Of a DNA stretch of 64,000 nt, positions 43,935-57,493 are shown piece after piece (position 1 is the stretch's first letter; every line of letters starts with the position of its first letter). The stretch lies in contig JAVXUO010001289.1 in NCBI GenBank assembly GCA_033065855.1, forward strand, positions 1 to 64,000, written 5' to 3'. Under the pieces are notes generated by a model, which saw only the letters and a list, made by a program, of their open reading frames with translations, did no database searches and was not told the DNA's origin. The DNA comes from Escallonia rubra. Taxonomy: Eukaryota > Streptophyta > Magnoliopsida > Escalloniales > Escalloniaceae. The translations under genes and the position numbers were made by a program.

Positions 43935-46900
43935 TGAGAATTACATTGATAATAAAAAGGTTATAAGAGTTTGATAGAGGCAGCCATAAGGCTTTACAAG
44001 CAAGATCCTGACGATCTTTGCCAAGATGAAAAAAATAAATACAGATACAACAAAACTATGGCACCAGTAGAGAGGAGATCATGCAAGATACAACTTAAAT
44101 AAAGGAAAGAGAGAGAGAGCTCATGGCAGCATATGTGCATTAACCCAGTCTTGATAGACGTTGATGCGGGCTTTACATGCAAAAGCTGCTAGGGATCTGG
44201 CCTCTTGAAGTTGTAAGACTGTAGCTCTGTCGATACTGCAAAAGTGTAAAGTAGCTGCAAAATGACAGATATCATAGAAAATTGGTGCCACCTTATCGAA
44301 TATATCCTCAGTGTCCGTCATCTGAGAGATTAAAAAATTTGAGTTAGTAGAAATTGTGATGTGTTTCAACTTCTGACGTTCAGACCATTTTAACACAGTT
44401 AAGAGTCCTTTTGCCAGTGCACTGTTTCTATCTGAGACGGTAAAAGTTATGGCAGCAGATCCGCATCTCTGCTGTAAATGATTAAAACAAGATAGCCCCA
44501 CTCCTGCTTTTCGCATACTTTTGTTGAAGCTTATTGCAATGAGGAGCTTGATAGGTTCTTTTTTGAGGCAGATGCATGAGAGAGGGACATTGTGGTAGAT
44601 AAAGGGCAAGTGATTAGGTTTTGGAGAAGGTTTTTTGGCTAAGGTGTACGAACCATTATAGTTTTTAAAGGCATTGGTGATATTGAGGGATAAATCTCTA
44701 ATGTATTTAATAACCAAAACCGGGTTGAACTCAGTGTGGCGAAAGATGATATGGTTTCGATGTATCTAGATCCCCCAGAGAGTTAATATAATGATAATCA
44801 ATTGGCTTCTAAAATTGCTTTGTAGATTGGCCCGTTGTAGCCATGCAATGAGCCATTCCCGCAGAGGACACATAAGAGCATCTGTCTTGATCCCCATAGG
44901 GCCACCAAACCAAATGGGTCGTGTTTTGGGGCATTGTAAAAATAGGTGATCAAGAGTTTCTGATGTAGTTAGGCAAAGAGGACACATATCTGATGGGATA
45001 ATATTGAAGCGCTTAAGTTTTGATTGTAATGGCAAACGATCCCATAGGATTTGACATAGAAGGAACTTCATCTTTTGAGGGACGCGGAGAGGCCAGATTG
45101 ACTTCCAGAACTTTTCTGTCATATTAGGTAAGGAGGCAAGGTGGCCCAATCTACATAATTCCTGTGATTTATGACTATGAAGCATATCATAAGCAGTTTT
45201 GACAGAGAATATTCAAATGAGGTAAACTGCCAAATCTGTTGATCTTGGATAAGATGAGGAGATATATGTATTGTGATGATACTAGGAATCAGAGAAGGGC
45301 TAAAAAGTTGCTTTAGAAGATTGATGTCCCAGTGGCCTTCCTTGATAAGATGGTTTACAATTCCATTTCTGATGGTTATGTCCGAGCTAGAATAGAGTGG
45401 TTGAGATGCACAGTTGGGAATCCATTTATCTTGCCAGATTGAAATTTTGGTTTCGGTTCCGACTTGCCATCTCATCCCCCTTTTCAAAACATTCATTCCT
45501 GCCACTATGCCTCGCCATCCCCACGAGAAATGTCATTTATCAGGGCTAGAAAGAAAGCTGGATCGCATGCAGTATTTGCCAGGCATGATGCGTGCTAGTA
45601 AGCAGTCCGGATCTGTCCATATTTTCCTACTTGGTTTGGCTAAAAGGGCAATGTTAAAGGCACCAATTTCCTTAAAGCCAAGGCCTCCTTGGCTTTTTGG
45701 TGCACATAAGGTATGCCAGTTGAGCCAATGGATTCCTTTTTTGTTGTCATCACCTGACCACCAAAATCGACCAAGAATAGCATTAATTGCTTTAATCACA
45801 TATTTTGGGAAGATAATTACCTGCATGTGGTAGGTTAGTAAAGATGTGAGTACTGAGATGAGAAGGGTTGCACGACCAGCTTTGTTAAGTAGACATCCTT
45901 GCCATCCAGCACATCTTTGTTGAATTTTGGCAATAAGATTTTGGAAAAAGAGCTTCCGGTTGTGGACAATATCTAGCGTACTTCCTAGATATTTGCCAAA
46001 TTCTTGAGACGGTTGGAGACCTAACCATTGCTCTATGTTGCTCGAGTCCCAGTGAGTTTCATTGAGACTAAGAGATAAGGAGAATTTGCTGTGGTTTATA
46101 AGTTGGCCCGAGTCTTCACAGTACCACTGAATGATTAGATTTATATGCTGACATGAGGCTTGATTAAGTTTGGTGTACATCAAGGCATCATCAGCAAAGA
46201 ATAGATAATTGATTGATGGGCTTCGGATACCGGCTTTTAATCCTGGAATCTTTCCCAGAGACTGTGCTTTCTTCAGGGAGGCAGAAAGAACTTCGGCGCA
46301 AAGAATGAATAAATACGGGGACAGAGGGTCCTTTTGCCGAAGGCCGCACTGAGGTTGGAATCGCTCAGTTGGCGAGCCATTAAGAAGAATTTCATAGGAA
46401 ACCGACGTGATACATTTCATGATGAGGTGAATGAGGTGTGGTGGGAGTTTCACATGAGTTAGGACCGCCTTCAGAAAATTCCAATTTGCATGATCAAAGG
46501 CTTTACTCATATCCATCTTGATCATACCAAGAATATGTTGCTGCCCTTTCGAAGTCCTTATTTTGTTGGTAATTAGGCAATGAAGCTATTGTCTCTTATT
46601 TGTCTACTGCCCACAAAGGCATTCTATTGTTCTGAGATGAGATGACCAAGGAACAACTTTATACGGTTGGCAATAGTTTTGGAAATGATTTTGTAGATGG
46701 TGTTGCAAAGAGAGATTGGTCTTAAATCACTAGGGGTTGAAGGTGACCCACTTTTAGGGATCAAGACAAGGAAGGATTTATTTGTTTTTCGTAGAAGATG
46801 TCCGGAGCGAAGAAAGGAAAGGACTGCCGAGGTAATCAGATGTTGCATAAAATCCCAGCATTGTTGGTAAACGATGGCTAGGATTCCATCTGGGCCTGGT

Positions 46901-47205
46901 GCCTTGTCGGGGTTTATTTCAAAAAAAGCTTTTTTGATTTCTTCACCGGTAAACGGTCTATCTAACCAGGTAATTTGATTTGGTAAAAAGGATGTAATTA
47001 AGGCTTGCACACTTGGCATATCCGAGATACTCACTGCTTGAGTAGCGTTAGGACAGTACACCTTTTTAAAATGAGTGAGCAAGCAGGAGACGGTGGTGGC
47101 ATGAGTGTGAAAAGAGTTTCCAAACTCATCCGAGAGGAATGAGATTATGTTGTGGTGTCTTCTGAAGATAGTTGACGTATGGAAGAAACTAGTATTTCGT
47201 TCTTA
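43932..47205 (-). mobile_element. 5'-truncated L1-type LINE
   Basis: Read on the minus strand: remnants upstream of the polymerase (ERNTSFFHTS...LLTHFKKVY, 47202-47040), reverse transcriptase fingers (PDKAPGPDGI..., LVLIPKSG, LRPISLCNTIYKIISK), palm (MDMSKAFDHANW, GLRQKDPLSPYLFILCAE, catalytic FADD at about 46190), zf-RVT (FLLCQILWDRLP...C-x2-C...H-x4-C at about 45060-44920) and a C-terminal RNase H-like end (stop at 44121). The endonuclease domain is missing. A TAG after LISEQ (46622) and frameshifts at about 46530, 45530 and 45120 show decay. The 3' UTR ends at (TA)n. It lies only 290 bp before the first RBR gene, inside or next to its promoter. Confidence 0.9.
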
Positions 47206-47494
47206 TGTTTCTACAGAGCTATCGATGTTTATTATTCAATGACCAAAAAGTCACGGATGTGTTGCATTGGTGGGTCAAGTAAAACAACAAATGCTTTTGC
47301 AAAATATTGTTGATTTCGTAAAGTCACTGTATTTGATCAGTGAATCATTCTCTCTCTCTAACTTTTAAACATTTAGCGGCCTTTTGCTCGTTTAATTACT
47401 GGAATGAATCTTGACCCACATAATTAGAACACAGACTTCTTGAGTAATAATCCACGCACCCAAACGAAAGCACACCCCGCTATGAACTGAAACA

Positions 47495-50400
47495 ATGTCA
47501 AGTACTAATAAACCACCAACACCACCACCACCGCACGACGCCGTCACCGCCAACGACCTCCACACCCTAACCACCGAGCACCGCCGCGATCTGGCGGCGT
47601 TCCGCGCCATGGAATCCGACCTCGAACTCGCATTTCGCCTCCAGCTCCAGGAAGCCATCGACGCCTCACTCTCCCTACAGCCCTCCACCTCCACCTCCAC
47701 CTCCGCGCCTCCCCGACCCCCAATCCCTTCAACCGACGCCGTTCTCCACTCTGCAGACCTCCAAGCCCTGGAACTCGACCAATTCGAACAACACCTCAAA
47801 GACCGCGACCTCAGCCAGTCCGAAACGAGGCAAATGCGCGACGACTTCGCCCGGCTGATCCACGACCGGCGCGTGGCGCGTGAGATTCAGGCGATGACCG
47901 AAGACGACTGGGAGGAGTGCGGCGACAATTTTGAGAGGCCGTACGGCGAAGGGAGCTCGAGGAGCGTGAGTCACGAGCTGTTTAGGGTTTATTTTAAGGG
48001 GCTAATTAGCGAGGAGAGTGTTGCTGCTGGGGGTAGTTCTGGTAGAACGGCGACGTTTGGAGGGATTGGCGTGGCGATTTGTGATTCGAGGAACGAGTTG
48101 GTTTTCGAGTTGAAGAAGGCGGTGAAGGGGCAGGGGATGAGTCGGCGAGGGGTGGAGGGAAAGGCATTGATCGAGGGACTGAACGCGGCGATTGAGTTGG
48201 ATTTGAAGCGCGTCGTGTTTTACTGTGATTTCTATCCGTTGTACCAGTTTGTGAGTTTTCCTTTTGCCTTTTGTAATGTGGTTCATTTTTGTGTGCTTGT
48301 ACTGCATTTTTTACATGCTTGATGTTTGTTTTGGCATCTCGTTTCCGTATTTGGTTAGGTCATAGAGTCAAAATTGGATTCCATTTTTTATGTGTCCTTG
48401 TTGTCATGAGTAATTGAGGTGAAGTTGGAGTACAAATTGATGGAAGTGCCTCATGGAAATATGGCTGTGGCTTGTTGCATGGCATTAATCTATGTTGGAC
48501 TTGAATGTTGAAGAGCTTTGATGGAACAAGAACGGTTTAAGGGGCAAAGGAATACTACTTCTTGAGATAAATAAATGCGGTAAAGGGCTTAAATAATTTG
48601 TTGCAAATGTGATGGGAAAGATATTGACTAATTTGACAGTCTCCGCCGGAATTATTGAAGGGGTGAAGGACTGTCTTTGCATCCAAAGCTTCTGTGAATT
48701 TTTCGTGAGAAATCTGATTCACACACTTGTGCATTAGCTTCTCTATATAAGCGGCTGATGAGGGAACTCAATTATCTTCTTCCTGTCTATGCCTTGTGAT
48801 GACCCAAGTATATACTAGGACAGGATATTCCATTTTGATTCTTCAAAATAGAAAGCTATTATTGGAACGGAAACAAGGCAAAAACTGGAGATAAAGCAAT
48901 TGGACTGCAAAGTGTGCTAAATGTGCCACATCACGAGGTTGAAAATTTGCCGAGGTTTCGTCTCTTGTCTTCGTGATGGTGAACATATGTGAAGTTCCTA
49001 TTCTTGACAAGTCTTCATTGATTTGAATTGTGCACAACATACCCCTTAGCATTGGTATTGTGTCGAGAATTCCCTAGGAATATGTGATTTTGTGCTAGGG
49101 AATATGCAGTAACAAGCAATCATCGAAGCCTTTGTCCGAGACTAGTTGGGGTGGGCTACATGAATCATTTTCTTCCATTCACCCCTATCAGAGTACATAT
49201 ATTTTGATAACTCCTACCAATCAAGTCTTTTCTCACAACAACTTCCCAAGTTATCCTCTGTCTACTCCTACCTCGCCTTATTCCATCAAGTAGGCGAAAC
49301 CACTTATCCGTACATGGGTATTTAAAGGTCTACGTTGGATATGGCCAAACCATCTCAACCGATGCTCCCTCATCCTTTCCTCAATAGGCGCCACCCCTAC
49401 TTCAATGCAGATATCTTCATTTCTTATTCTACCTCTCCTTGTGTGGCTGCACATCATTCTAGCGTTCACATTTTGGCTACACACAACTGATGCTATGGGG
49501 TTTCTTTGTTGCCCAACATTCTGAAGCATGCAACAATGTTGGCCTCACTGCCGTCCTATATAAACTTCGCTTCAACTTGACAGGACTGCTATGATCACAC
49601 AACACAACAAAAGCATACCTCAATTTCAGCCGACCTGTTCTTATAACCTATGAGCAACATCCTTTTCAATTTCCCTCCTTGTGCATTATTGGCCTATGAT
49701 ACCTAAACATATCTTCTTAGGTACTTGTTGATCATCCATTTTTATGTCTTCCTCGAACCTTGTGTTGCTTAACCTAAAGCCTCTGAGTTCTATACCGCTT
49801 CTCCATAACTCTAACTAAGCGTTTAGTCCTACTCTAGTCTCATCTGTGACAACTAGTAGAATCCGCAGATAACATACACCATGGGATCTCATCCTGAATA
49901 TTCTTAGTAAGCTCATCCATAATCAAAGTACATGTTATTCTCACTGGTATTCCTTTTGTCGTACATATCCTTAGTCACATCAACATACTTAGTAGGTTTC
50001 TTCTCTAGAGCCCACCACATAACTTACCTTGGTACCTTATCATATGCTTTTTCCAAATCTATAGACCATTTGAAGATTCTTTCTCTTCTCTCTGAATCTC
50101 TCCATTGATCGCCTAGTCAAGAAAAAAGCTTCCCATCCTACGGCGAGTTTGCAATTTTTCTATTTAGCTACATTTCAATGTGAAACCTTAGTTCCTGCTT
50201 TTTGGCCGCTCTCCCTCTCTCTTGAATCTTTCTAAATCGAAAAATACAATGTGTATCAGAAATCTAAGAGTTCATGTTTTTGTAAGTGTACCCACTGATA
50301 ATCTTACTTGTTGTTGTTAGGCTGCACATATAACATCTTAGAATAGTCCTGATAAATGAAAGATGAAAGAGGTGGATCTGTAGTTGGTAGGACAACTTGA

Positions 50401-52903
50401 TGAGTTTGGCTGCTTTAGAGAGATTATGCTTTGCTTATTGCCTGCCCTTCGAAGTAACTTGTGCTGGGTTAGGCCTCAGTTCCATGTAGTATCAGGTGTC
50501 TAATTTTAAACTAACCCTGTCAAAGGCAGAGCTGCTTCACTTGTTTTTTCAGTCTCTTCTGTTTTTCAGTTTTCTGGGTGTCTGTTCGTGCGTTCTTTTG
50601 GTAGTTGTAGAGTATGGACCTGGCTTTATTTGGTATTGGACCATGGTTATCCTGTGAGTTAATTGCTGGGTCAATGAACTTCCAATATCGTGTTTTTCTT
50701 ACTTTCACGTCTTAAGATATCCTGAATTCTTGCTAACTTGCTGAAAAGAATAAGCGAAGACGATGAGATAAAAGGAATAAATTTGGCGAAACTCATTCTG
50801 TTGCTACTGAATTTTGTCTGCTCTTTCCACGCTTGGAGGTATATCGCATATAACAGTGTGTCTAAATTCAACATAGTATGTTTCACCTTCCTTGTGCAAT
50901 CAAAGGACATGCAAATTATTCCTTTTTGTCAATGCTTTCCCGTTCAGCAGCATATTGCGCTTTAGCATGGAAACATGAGTTGAATGTGGCCAATTCAGGT
51001 CTAACCTTGGTCTTGTTAGCTCATAACCTTCCAGTCATGGATTCTGGCATCTACTGCCCATATACTGTCATGTGTACATTATATGAAGGTCTTCAGCTGG
51101 GTTAAGTACGTAACTGCTGTATTAACGTTACAGGTTACAGGCCGTTGGCCACCCAGGCAGCAAAAGGTTGCAACTTTGATCGATCAGGTGGCTCTGCTTC
51201 GGAAAAAATTTGCATACTGTAGGCCATCCCTCGTGGCTCGAAATGATATCAAGTTTGCATTTAAACTTGCAAGAGAGGCAATAGTTTCTCAGATTAGCAA
51301 GCCTGCAGAATTAAGTCATGCTAAGAAGGAGACTTGTGTAATATGCTTGGACGACACAGATGTTGGCCACATTTTCTCTATAGATGGCTGTATGCACCGG
51401 TACTGCATTTCTTGCATGAAACAGCATGTGGAGGTGAAGTTGCTCCATGGCATACTGCCGAAATGCCCTCATGAAGGCTGTAATATAGAGCTAAAGATTG
51501 AGAGCTGTAAAAATTTATTAACACCTAAATTAACTGACATTATGAGCCAACTCAAGAAGGAAGCTTCAATTCCTGTTACTGAGAAGATCTATTGCCCTTA
51601 TCCCAAATGCTCCGCATTGATGTCGAAAAGCCAGGTTTTAGAATATTCTAAGAATGAATTTGCTACCCTAGACAGATTTGGGGCCAGGAAGTGCTTAAAC
51701 TGTCACGGTACTTTCTGCATCAATTGCAAGGTTCCTTGGCACACTGGCCTTACTTGCTTAGAGTACAAGACGAGAAATCCTAATCCTCATGCTGAAGATG
51801 CAAAGCTGAAGACTTTGGCAGCAAGGAACCTGTGGCGCCAGTGCGTGAAGTGCAACCACATGATTGAACTCGCTGAAGGTTGCTACCACATGACTTGCAG
51901 GTGCCAACTCCTTTCCAACTTGACTTTCCTATGCTACCGTCTTTGTTTGCTCGGCCTATACGATGTAGTTTTGTACGATGAGTCCATTTCTCTGTGTTTC
52001 TGACCAGTTCTGAGCATGTTTTCAGTTCCTCGTACATAAGTTGTCATAGGGTGTTTGGAACTTGTTAGATACGAAGTGCTCATATTGCAGCTATGACACG
52101 CATTGTGTACGACCAATTTTTTTTGAATTTTTTTGATGAGTTGTATACGATATATAAGTAATGCTTATATGCAGCTGAGACAAGCATTTGCGTGCTTCAA
52201 AGTTTTTCTGAATCTTTCTGACGAGTTGTATACCATATGCAACTCCTGCATTAATCTCATTTATGTATATGCCTAGTAGGGCTTATTTAGAAGGGCTTAT
52301 GCAGAATCCCTACTTTCTGCTCGGGTTCCACCTTCATGAACTTGTGTCATATTTTTGGGCTCATGATAACTCGTGTTAGGGTCTTTTTGAATGTGAAAGA
52401 ATGCTATAAGCAGATTACGGCAGGCTGCATCAACTGAAGTTCGTCAGTCTGTAGTTTGGGCTGACCATAGAAACCAAGGAGAAAAAGAAGAAAGCGAGGG
52501 ATGCAAGGAATTGAAAAGGTTTTTTTTGGCTTATAGATTGCCATCCATCTAATGCCACCCTCGCCTGGGGGCTAGGATGTCTCTTTTAGCGATCCGGAAA
52601 GATAGATTGGGGAATAGCATCTACATATTTCTAATGTACTTCATCATCGATTTTTTGCTGCAGATTCTGCATGTGATGTCTTCATTTTTCCTCCATTTGT
52701 GCAGATGTGGCTTTGAGTTCTGCTATACTTGTGGAGCCGAGTGGAAGAACGCAAAAGCAACTTGTGCCTGTCCATTGTGGGATGAGGAGAACATATTATA
52801 CGATGAGGATGAGGATGAGGATGAGGATGAGGATGAATACTCCGAAGAGGATCTTTTTGAGGAGTACTTAGAAGATTCTGATTCCGACGATGATTATCTC
52901 TAG
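47495..52903 (+). CDS. RBR E3 ubiquitin ligase with RNase H-like domain, gene 1
   Basis: 573 aa from exons 47495-48250, 51134-51900 and 52705-52903 (phases 0 and 2). The N-terminus (1-110) is Thr/Pro-rich then helical. An RNase H-like fold covers about 155-305: YFKG, GVAICDS, EGKALIEGLNAA, VVFYCDFYPLYQ, VARNDIKFAFKLA. The first acidic catalytic residue is replaced (FKG), so nuclease activity is doubtful. RING1: C320, C323, C338, H340, C343, C346, C363, C368. IBR: C406, C411, C439, C442, C447, C450, H455, C460. RING2: C489, C492, C502, H504, C507, C509, C514, C517. By analogy with HHARI/parkin, C507 takes ubiquitin from E2 as a thioester. The C-terminus is an Asp/Glu tail coded by a GATGAG repeat. 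Intron 1 (2.9 kb) contains an RTE LINE. No stops or frameshifts were seen, so it looks functional. The target is unknown. Confidence 0.9.
49100..50130 (-). mobile_element. RTE-type LINE remnant in RBR gene 1 intron 1
   Basis: On the minus strand, near 50070-49900 the sequence reads IDLEKAYDKVPR, VMWWALEKK and KYVDVTKDMYD with stops, and at 49500-49290 it reads RRGRIRNEDI, GVAPIEERMREHRLRWFGHIQRRPL, the RTE reverse transcriptase palm and C-terminal motifs. The 3' end GTAGCCCACCCCAACTAG..GGACAAAGGCTT near 49150 is typical of plant RTE. Heavily decayed, and antisense to the host gene. Confidence 0.85.
52802..52837 (+). repeat. coding (GATGAG)n microsatellite
   Basis: About five to six GATGAG units in exon 3 of RBR gene 1 encode alternating Asp-Glu. 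Length changes by multiples of 6 would alter only the acidic tail. Confidence 0.9.
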
Positions 52904-53902
52904 AGTACAGAATAAGTCCTGCCTCACTTTTCACAGTTTGGTCGTCGAGCCATTTGATCTGTAGCATTTTCCTGTTATTTATTACCCCTTAAACTGTAAA
53001 TATCTTGCTATAAGCTCCAAACACTAGTTTCTTGTCTGGGATATGGTTTTGCTGAGGAACTTTCACTAATCTTTCCATCAGAAACTAATGGACAAACATA
53101 ATTCTTATAGAGGAATTGCGTTTGGAAGTGATGTGGTGGTAGCAGTTCCAAATCCTATTGTAATTCTTGTTTCCAGTCTGAGCATTTTCATCTAGGTCTT
53201 TTTGAACTTAAAACTTTCACCGATCTTTCTGCACGATTTTTACGGTGGTTGTCATCCATGTTCAATCACAGTCCTGTCATCACTTAGGACTGCGAGATGT
53301 GGTGTTTGGAATTAATTTTGAGATAATCAAACTTGATTGATTAAATAAGGTATATAGAATCAATTCCAACGGGGCTTATATAGGATTAATGTTCACTGTT
53401 GTACAACGACGACAAAAGATTATCACCGAAAGTGTTTTGTTACTGTTATTGAAATTTATAATGACAATTTTTTATTGTTAAAAAATATTTAGTGGCATTT
53501 TATTTTTTACAACAGCTCTACTGTACGGTAAAGGATCATAATCCACTCATACAGGTGGAACAAGCTTTTCTCTTATATGTACAAGCTTCCTTGACAAACT
53601 AGCTGGATATTCTCTTCCTCCTTTCAGTTTTTCTGGAATAGTCATCGGCTTGTGACATGAGGCCTTGCCTCTGGGGATTGGACTATCATCTTGGTCTTAA
53701 GGATATCATTGTTCTTCTTCTTTTGGTTGATAAGAGAATTTTCCTTAGTAGACTTTTATCCGTATATTTAAGGTAAATAAATTGATAATTGCACTTATGT
53801 TTTGATAACTTCCACTAACTAATTGTCTTTGGTTAGTGTTTAAACAATCTAGCTTGATCTCAAAATTTGATCGTGTTCGTGTTGGTTGAACATTTATATC
53901 TA
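52904..53902. other. RBR gene 1 3' region; no further gene
   Basis: Presumed 3' UTR followed by AT-rich spacer, with no supported coding region. Confidence 0.45.
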
Positions 53903-55775
53903 TCTATACTATATATAAATGGAAAATCTTTTTTGGTATAATATTTATACTATATATAATGAGAAGTCTATTTTTGATGTAATATCCTTTTGGTGTTACA
54001 CTAAGAGTGACTCTGGCACTGACACGTGTTCATTATGAGGACAAAATTATAAAAATATAACTATCCACTCTTCACAAAACCATTAGTTACAAACACTCGC
54101 TCTCTGCATGTAACTATCCATTTTCTTTTTTACATTTTCTTCTATATTTTCCCTTCTCCCTCAAATCTAAAGAAAATTCAAATTACAATATGTCAATTGC
54201 ATTTGTAAGCAACAGTGGGTAAGTAGATTATCTCAAAATACATTACTCAGAGTTTGTAATGACAGAATCGCACACGCAATGCATGTGCACTGCATCTCGT
54301 TATATATAAAGGGAAAATCTCTTTTGGTGTAATATCTATATCTATACTATATATAATGAGAAGACTTTTTTTGGTATAATACATTTTTGGTGTTACACTG
54401 AAATTCATTCTGATGCCGACACGTGTCAATTATGAAGACAAAATTGTAAAATATAACTATCCACTCTCCATAAAACTATTAGTTACAAATACACACTCTC
54501 TGCAGGTAACTACATATTTTATATTCTACATTCTCTTCTACATTTCCCCTTCTCCCTCAAATCGAAGAAAATTCAAATTACAATCTGTCAATTACAGATT
54601 GTAAGCAACAATGAGTAAGCAGATTATCTTAAAATACATTACCTATAATTTGCAATGACATAATCGTGACACGCAATGCGTGTGCACGACATCTCGTTAT
54701 ATATAAAAGGAAAATCTCTTTTGGTTGGTGTTACCAACTACCTATATAAAATGGTAACAAGTGGCGTTCTAAGAAATTTTTGAGAAAATGACAGCAAAAA
54801 AAATCTTAAATGGTAAATAACTACCTATAAAGACATTTTTGATTTTCATAATTTAAACTTCATTAAGAAAATATAGTTATAATAAATTATAAAGCCCAAA
54901 CTTGATATTACGAAAATACTATATTGCTAACCTTATCTTTGCTCATGTTTTGGTTTTAACAATTTCAAATTCATTAAAAAACTGGAGTTAAAATTAAATC
55001 TAAGTTTGATATAATGATAATATTTTGCTAACTTATTTTGCCACACGTATGACTAACTAATTTTTCTGCAATTTAAGATTTATTTTACCGAATGTGACAA
55101 TAAACATTTATACATGATGCTTGATTTTTTTTAACAAAATTGATTTTGTTAACTTTACTTGTGCACACGCATCGCGTGTGTTACGGTGATTCGTACTATA
55201 TATAATAAGAACTTACTTTTTAAGGCAACACATCTTTTGGTGTTACATAACAACCAACTTAAAATGTTGACGCTTAGTATCATAAAAAAATTCTAATTAA
55301 CATCAAAATATAAATATTTAATAATAAATAGCTACCTATGAAGACATATTTTGTTCTTAAAATTTAAAAAATATTTAAAAAATATAGTTAAAATATATCT
55401 AACTATATTTAACAATATAAATATTTAATAATAAATAGCTACCTGTGAAGACATGTTTTGTTCTTAAAATTTAAAAAATATTTAAAAAATATAGTTAAAA
55501 TATATCTAAAAAGACCATGCTTGATATTACATAAAATAATTCTATTTTCGCACACGAAACGCGTGTGCTACGATAAATGTCACACAATAAAAACTTAGAT
55601 AGTAAATAAGTACTTATAATGACATGTTTAATTTCATAATTTAAAATTTATTTCACCAAATGTGACAATAAATATTTATAAGTGATGCTTGATTTCTTTT
55701 GACAAAAAGTTATACTATTAACTCAATTTTTGCACATACATCGTGTGTGCCATAGTAACTCGTTTATATAATGTT
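53903..55775 (+). mobile_element. cluster of Helitron-like units
   Basis: Four or five units of about 350-490 bp follow one another. Units begin (TC)TATACTATATATAA with GGAAAATC/GAGAAG after it, as plant Helitrons do, and end near short hairpins GCACACGCAATGCATGTGC-type (about 54269, 54668, 55163, 55549, 55730) before CTCGT or TTCGT. Units starting at 53903 and 54341 are closely similar throughout. No RepHel gene is present. A perfect-looking 107-bp tandem repeat at 55307-55520 lies in the fourth unit. Confidence 0.65.
55307..55520. repeat. tandem pair, period 107 bp
   Basis: AATATAAATATTTAATAATA and the following 87 bp are repeated at 55414 with only a few changes. Confidence 0.8.
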
Positions 55776-56400
55776 AGGGTCTAAGTCACAAGTGATGCAT
55801 GTATAAACACAAATTATCTTTTTCTTGGTGAAGATATTCAAAAAGGGGTAAAATGACAATATAATATCCCAAAAAAACAGCAAAGACGGTGAAAGAAAAT
55901 GAAGAACAAAGGAAAGAAGTTATAGATAGTTAAGAATAAAAGGAGATAGAGGTGAACAGTGAGGTTAGAAAGTATGAGAGTATTATAGATAGGTTTCAAT
56001 CTAAAATTGGGGATAGAGTATCTCAAGTTGAAAATCCATTTTTTCTAGGGATCGTGCTAGTGATATCATATATGTTTTATTCGTTCATTGGAATTCCCGT
56101 GATACATTTAGTAGCATCTCAGATTGAATTAAATTCAAATTAAAATCATATGCTAAAATTATAAAAACCACAAAAAATCTAATAGAGAAAATTAATGGAA
56201 CATAAAGAGTATGACTCACAAGCTGGCCCGAAAACATAATTAAGTTTCAATTGATGCCCAATACTCCAGTTAAAAATTAAATGAATCAGGAGAACAAACT
56301 TCGATAATTGATATTTTGAGCTTTGTCGCTAAAGATTCCTCCAGTGTTAATATATTTTTCTTTCCCAATCCCATCATTTCATGTTGAACAAACTTTGATT
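55776..56400. other. no recognisable gene
   Basis: AT-rich spacer between the Helitron cluster and a MITE copy. Confidence 0.5.
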
Positions 56401-56617
56401 TCTACCCGAGTTGTATGAATTTTCCTTTAATTCCATGTATGGTGACAATTAATAGTCGCTAAATATTTCAAGCGACTTTTCTTCTAATACTTTTAGTAAC
56501 AATTATTAGCAGTATTTTTTTAACGTCACTAAATAAAAGTCACTAAAAATATATAGAGACAATTGATTATCGTTATATAAGTAAGTAAGGGGGTAGGAGG
56601 AATATTTGTTGGCTCAA
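56401..56617. repeat. foldback MITE family, copy 5
   Basis: Arms GACAATTAATAGTCGCTAAA and TAGAGACAATTGATTATCG in inverted order, followed by GGGGGTAGGAGGAATAT. It matches the four copies at 17-26 kb and lies outside the large repeat, showing that the MITE moves independently. Confidence 0.6.
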
Positions 56618-57217
56618 AATTTTTCCTTTCATTTTTTGTCAAGAGTCCTTGCTTTCCCTTCATATTAGAGGTGTCAAACGGGCCGGGCGGCCCGCGGGCT
56701 GGCCCGACCCGGCCCGGTTCTGGCCCGGGCTGGCCCGGCCCCGTGGATGAACAGTAGAGGCCCGCACACATAGGGCCTGGGGCCTGGGCCTGGACCAGGC
56801 CTGAAGAATCTGGAAAAACGGCCCGGCCCGGTTTTGGCCCGGGCTTGGCCCGGTCTGCGGCCCGGGTTTTGGCCCGGTTTTGGCCCCACCTTTTTTGAAT
56901 CTTTTGCTTTTCCCCCCCTTTCTTCTCCCCCTTTTCCAAACTTCCACTTTTACCCCCCCAACAGCTATATAACGGCTAGTTTGGGAGGTATTTTAGTCTA
57001 ACCTATATTTTTCAACTCCTTTACACTCTTACCCTCCCCAACAACTATAAACGGATAGTTTGTAGGGGTATTTTGGTCTTTTGTGAAGTTTCTAAAATCT
57101 ATAAATTCACACCATTTCTCTCTAATTTTTCACACCAATCTTCTTACTCTCTTCTTATTCTCACAATAAGCTTTGCTACTATTTTCCTCTCCAATTACTA
57201 CTCTTGCTAATTACTAA

Positions 57218-57428
57218 TAGTATTTACTAATTAGTACTCTTGTTTATTAATTACTAGTCTTGCTAAATTCTTTTTAATTACTAACTCTCTAATATTTGTT
57301 ACTCGTTCATTCTTTTAATTACTACTAGTATTTACTAATTAGTACTCTTGTTTATTAATTACTAGTCTTGCTAAATTCTTTTTAATTACTAACTCTCTAA
57401 TATTTGTTACTCGTTCATTCTTTTAATT
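57218..57428. repeat. 108-bp tandem duplication in the hAT leader
   Basis: TAGTATTTACTAATTAGTAC and the rest of a 108-bp unit are repeated without visible change from 57326, just upstream of the transposase ATG. Confidence 0.88.
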
Positions 57429-57493
57429 GTTATTTCTTATTACTACTCTTATACTTGTGTATTTAGTTACTCTTACAAATTTTAGCGTGAAAT

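Noticed and set aside
56529-56947. Pro/Gly/Arg-rich frames at the left hAT end
   Set aside because: Created by GGCCCGG subterminal repeats of the transposon.
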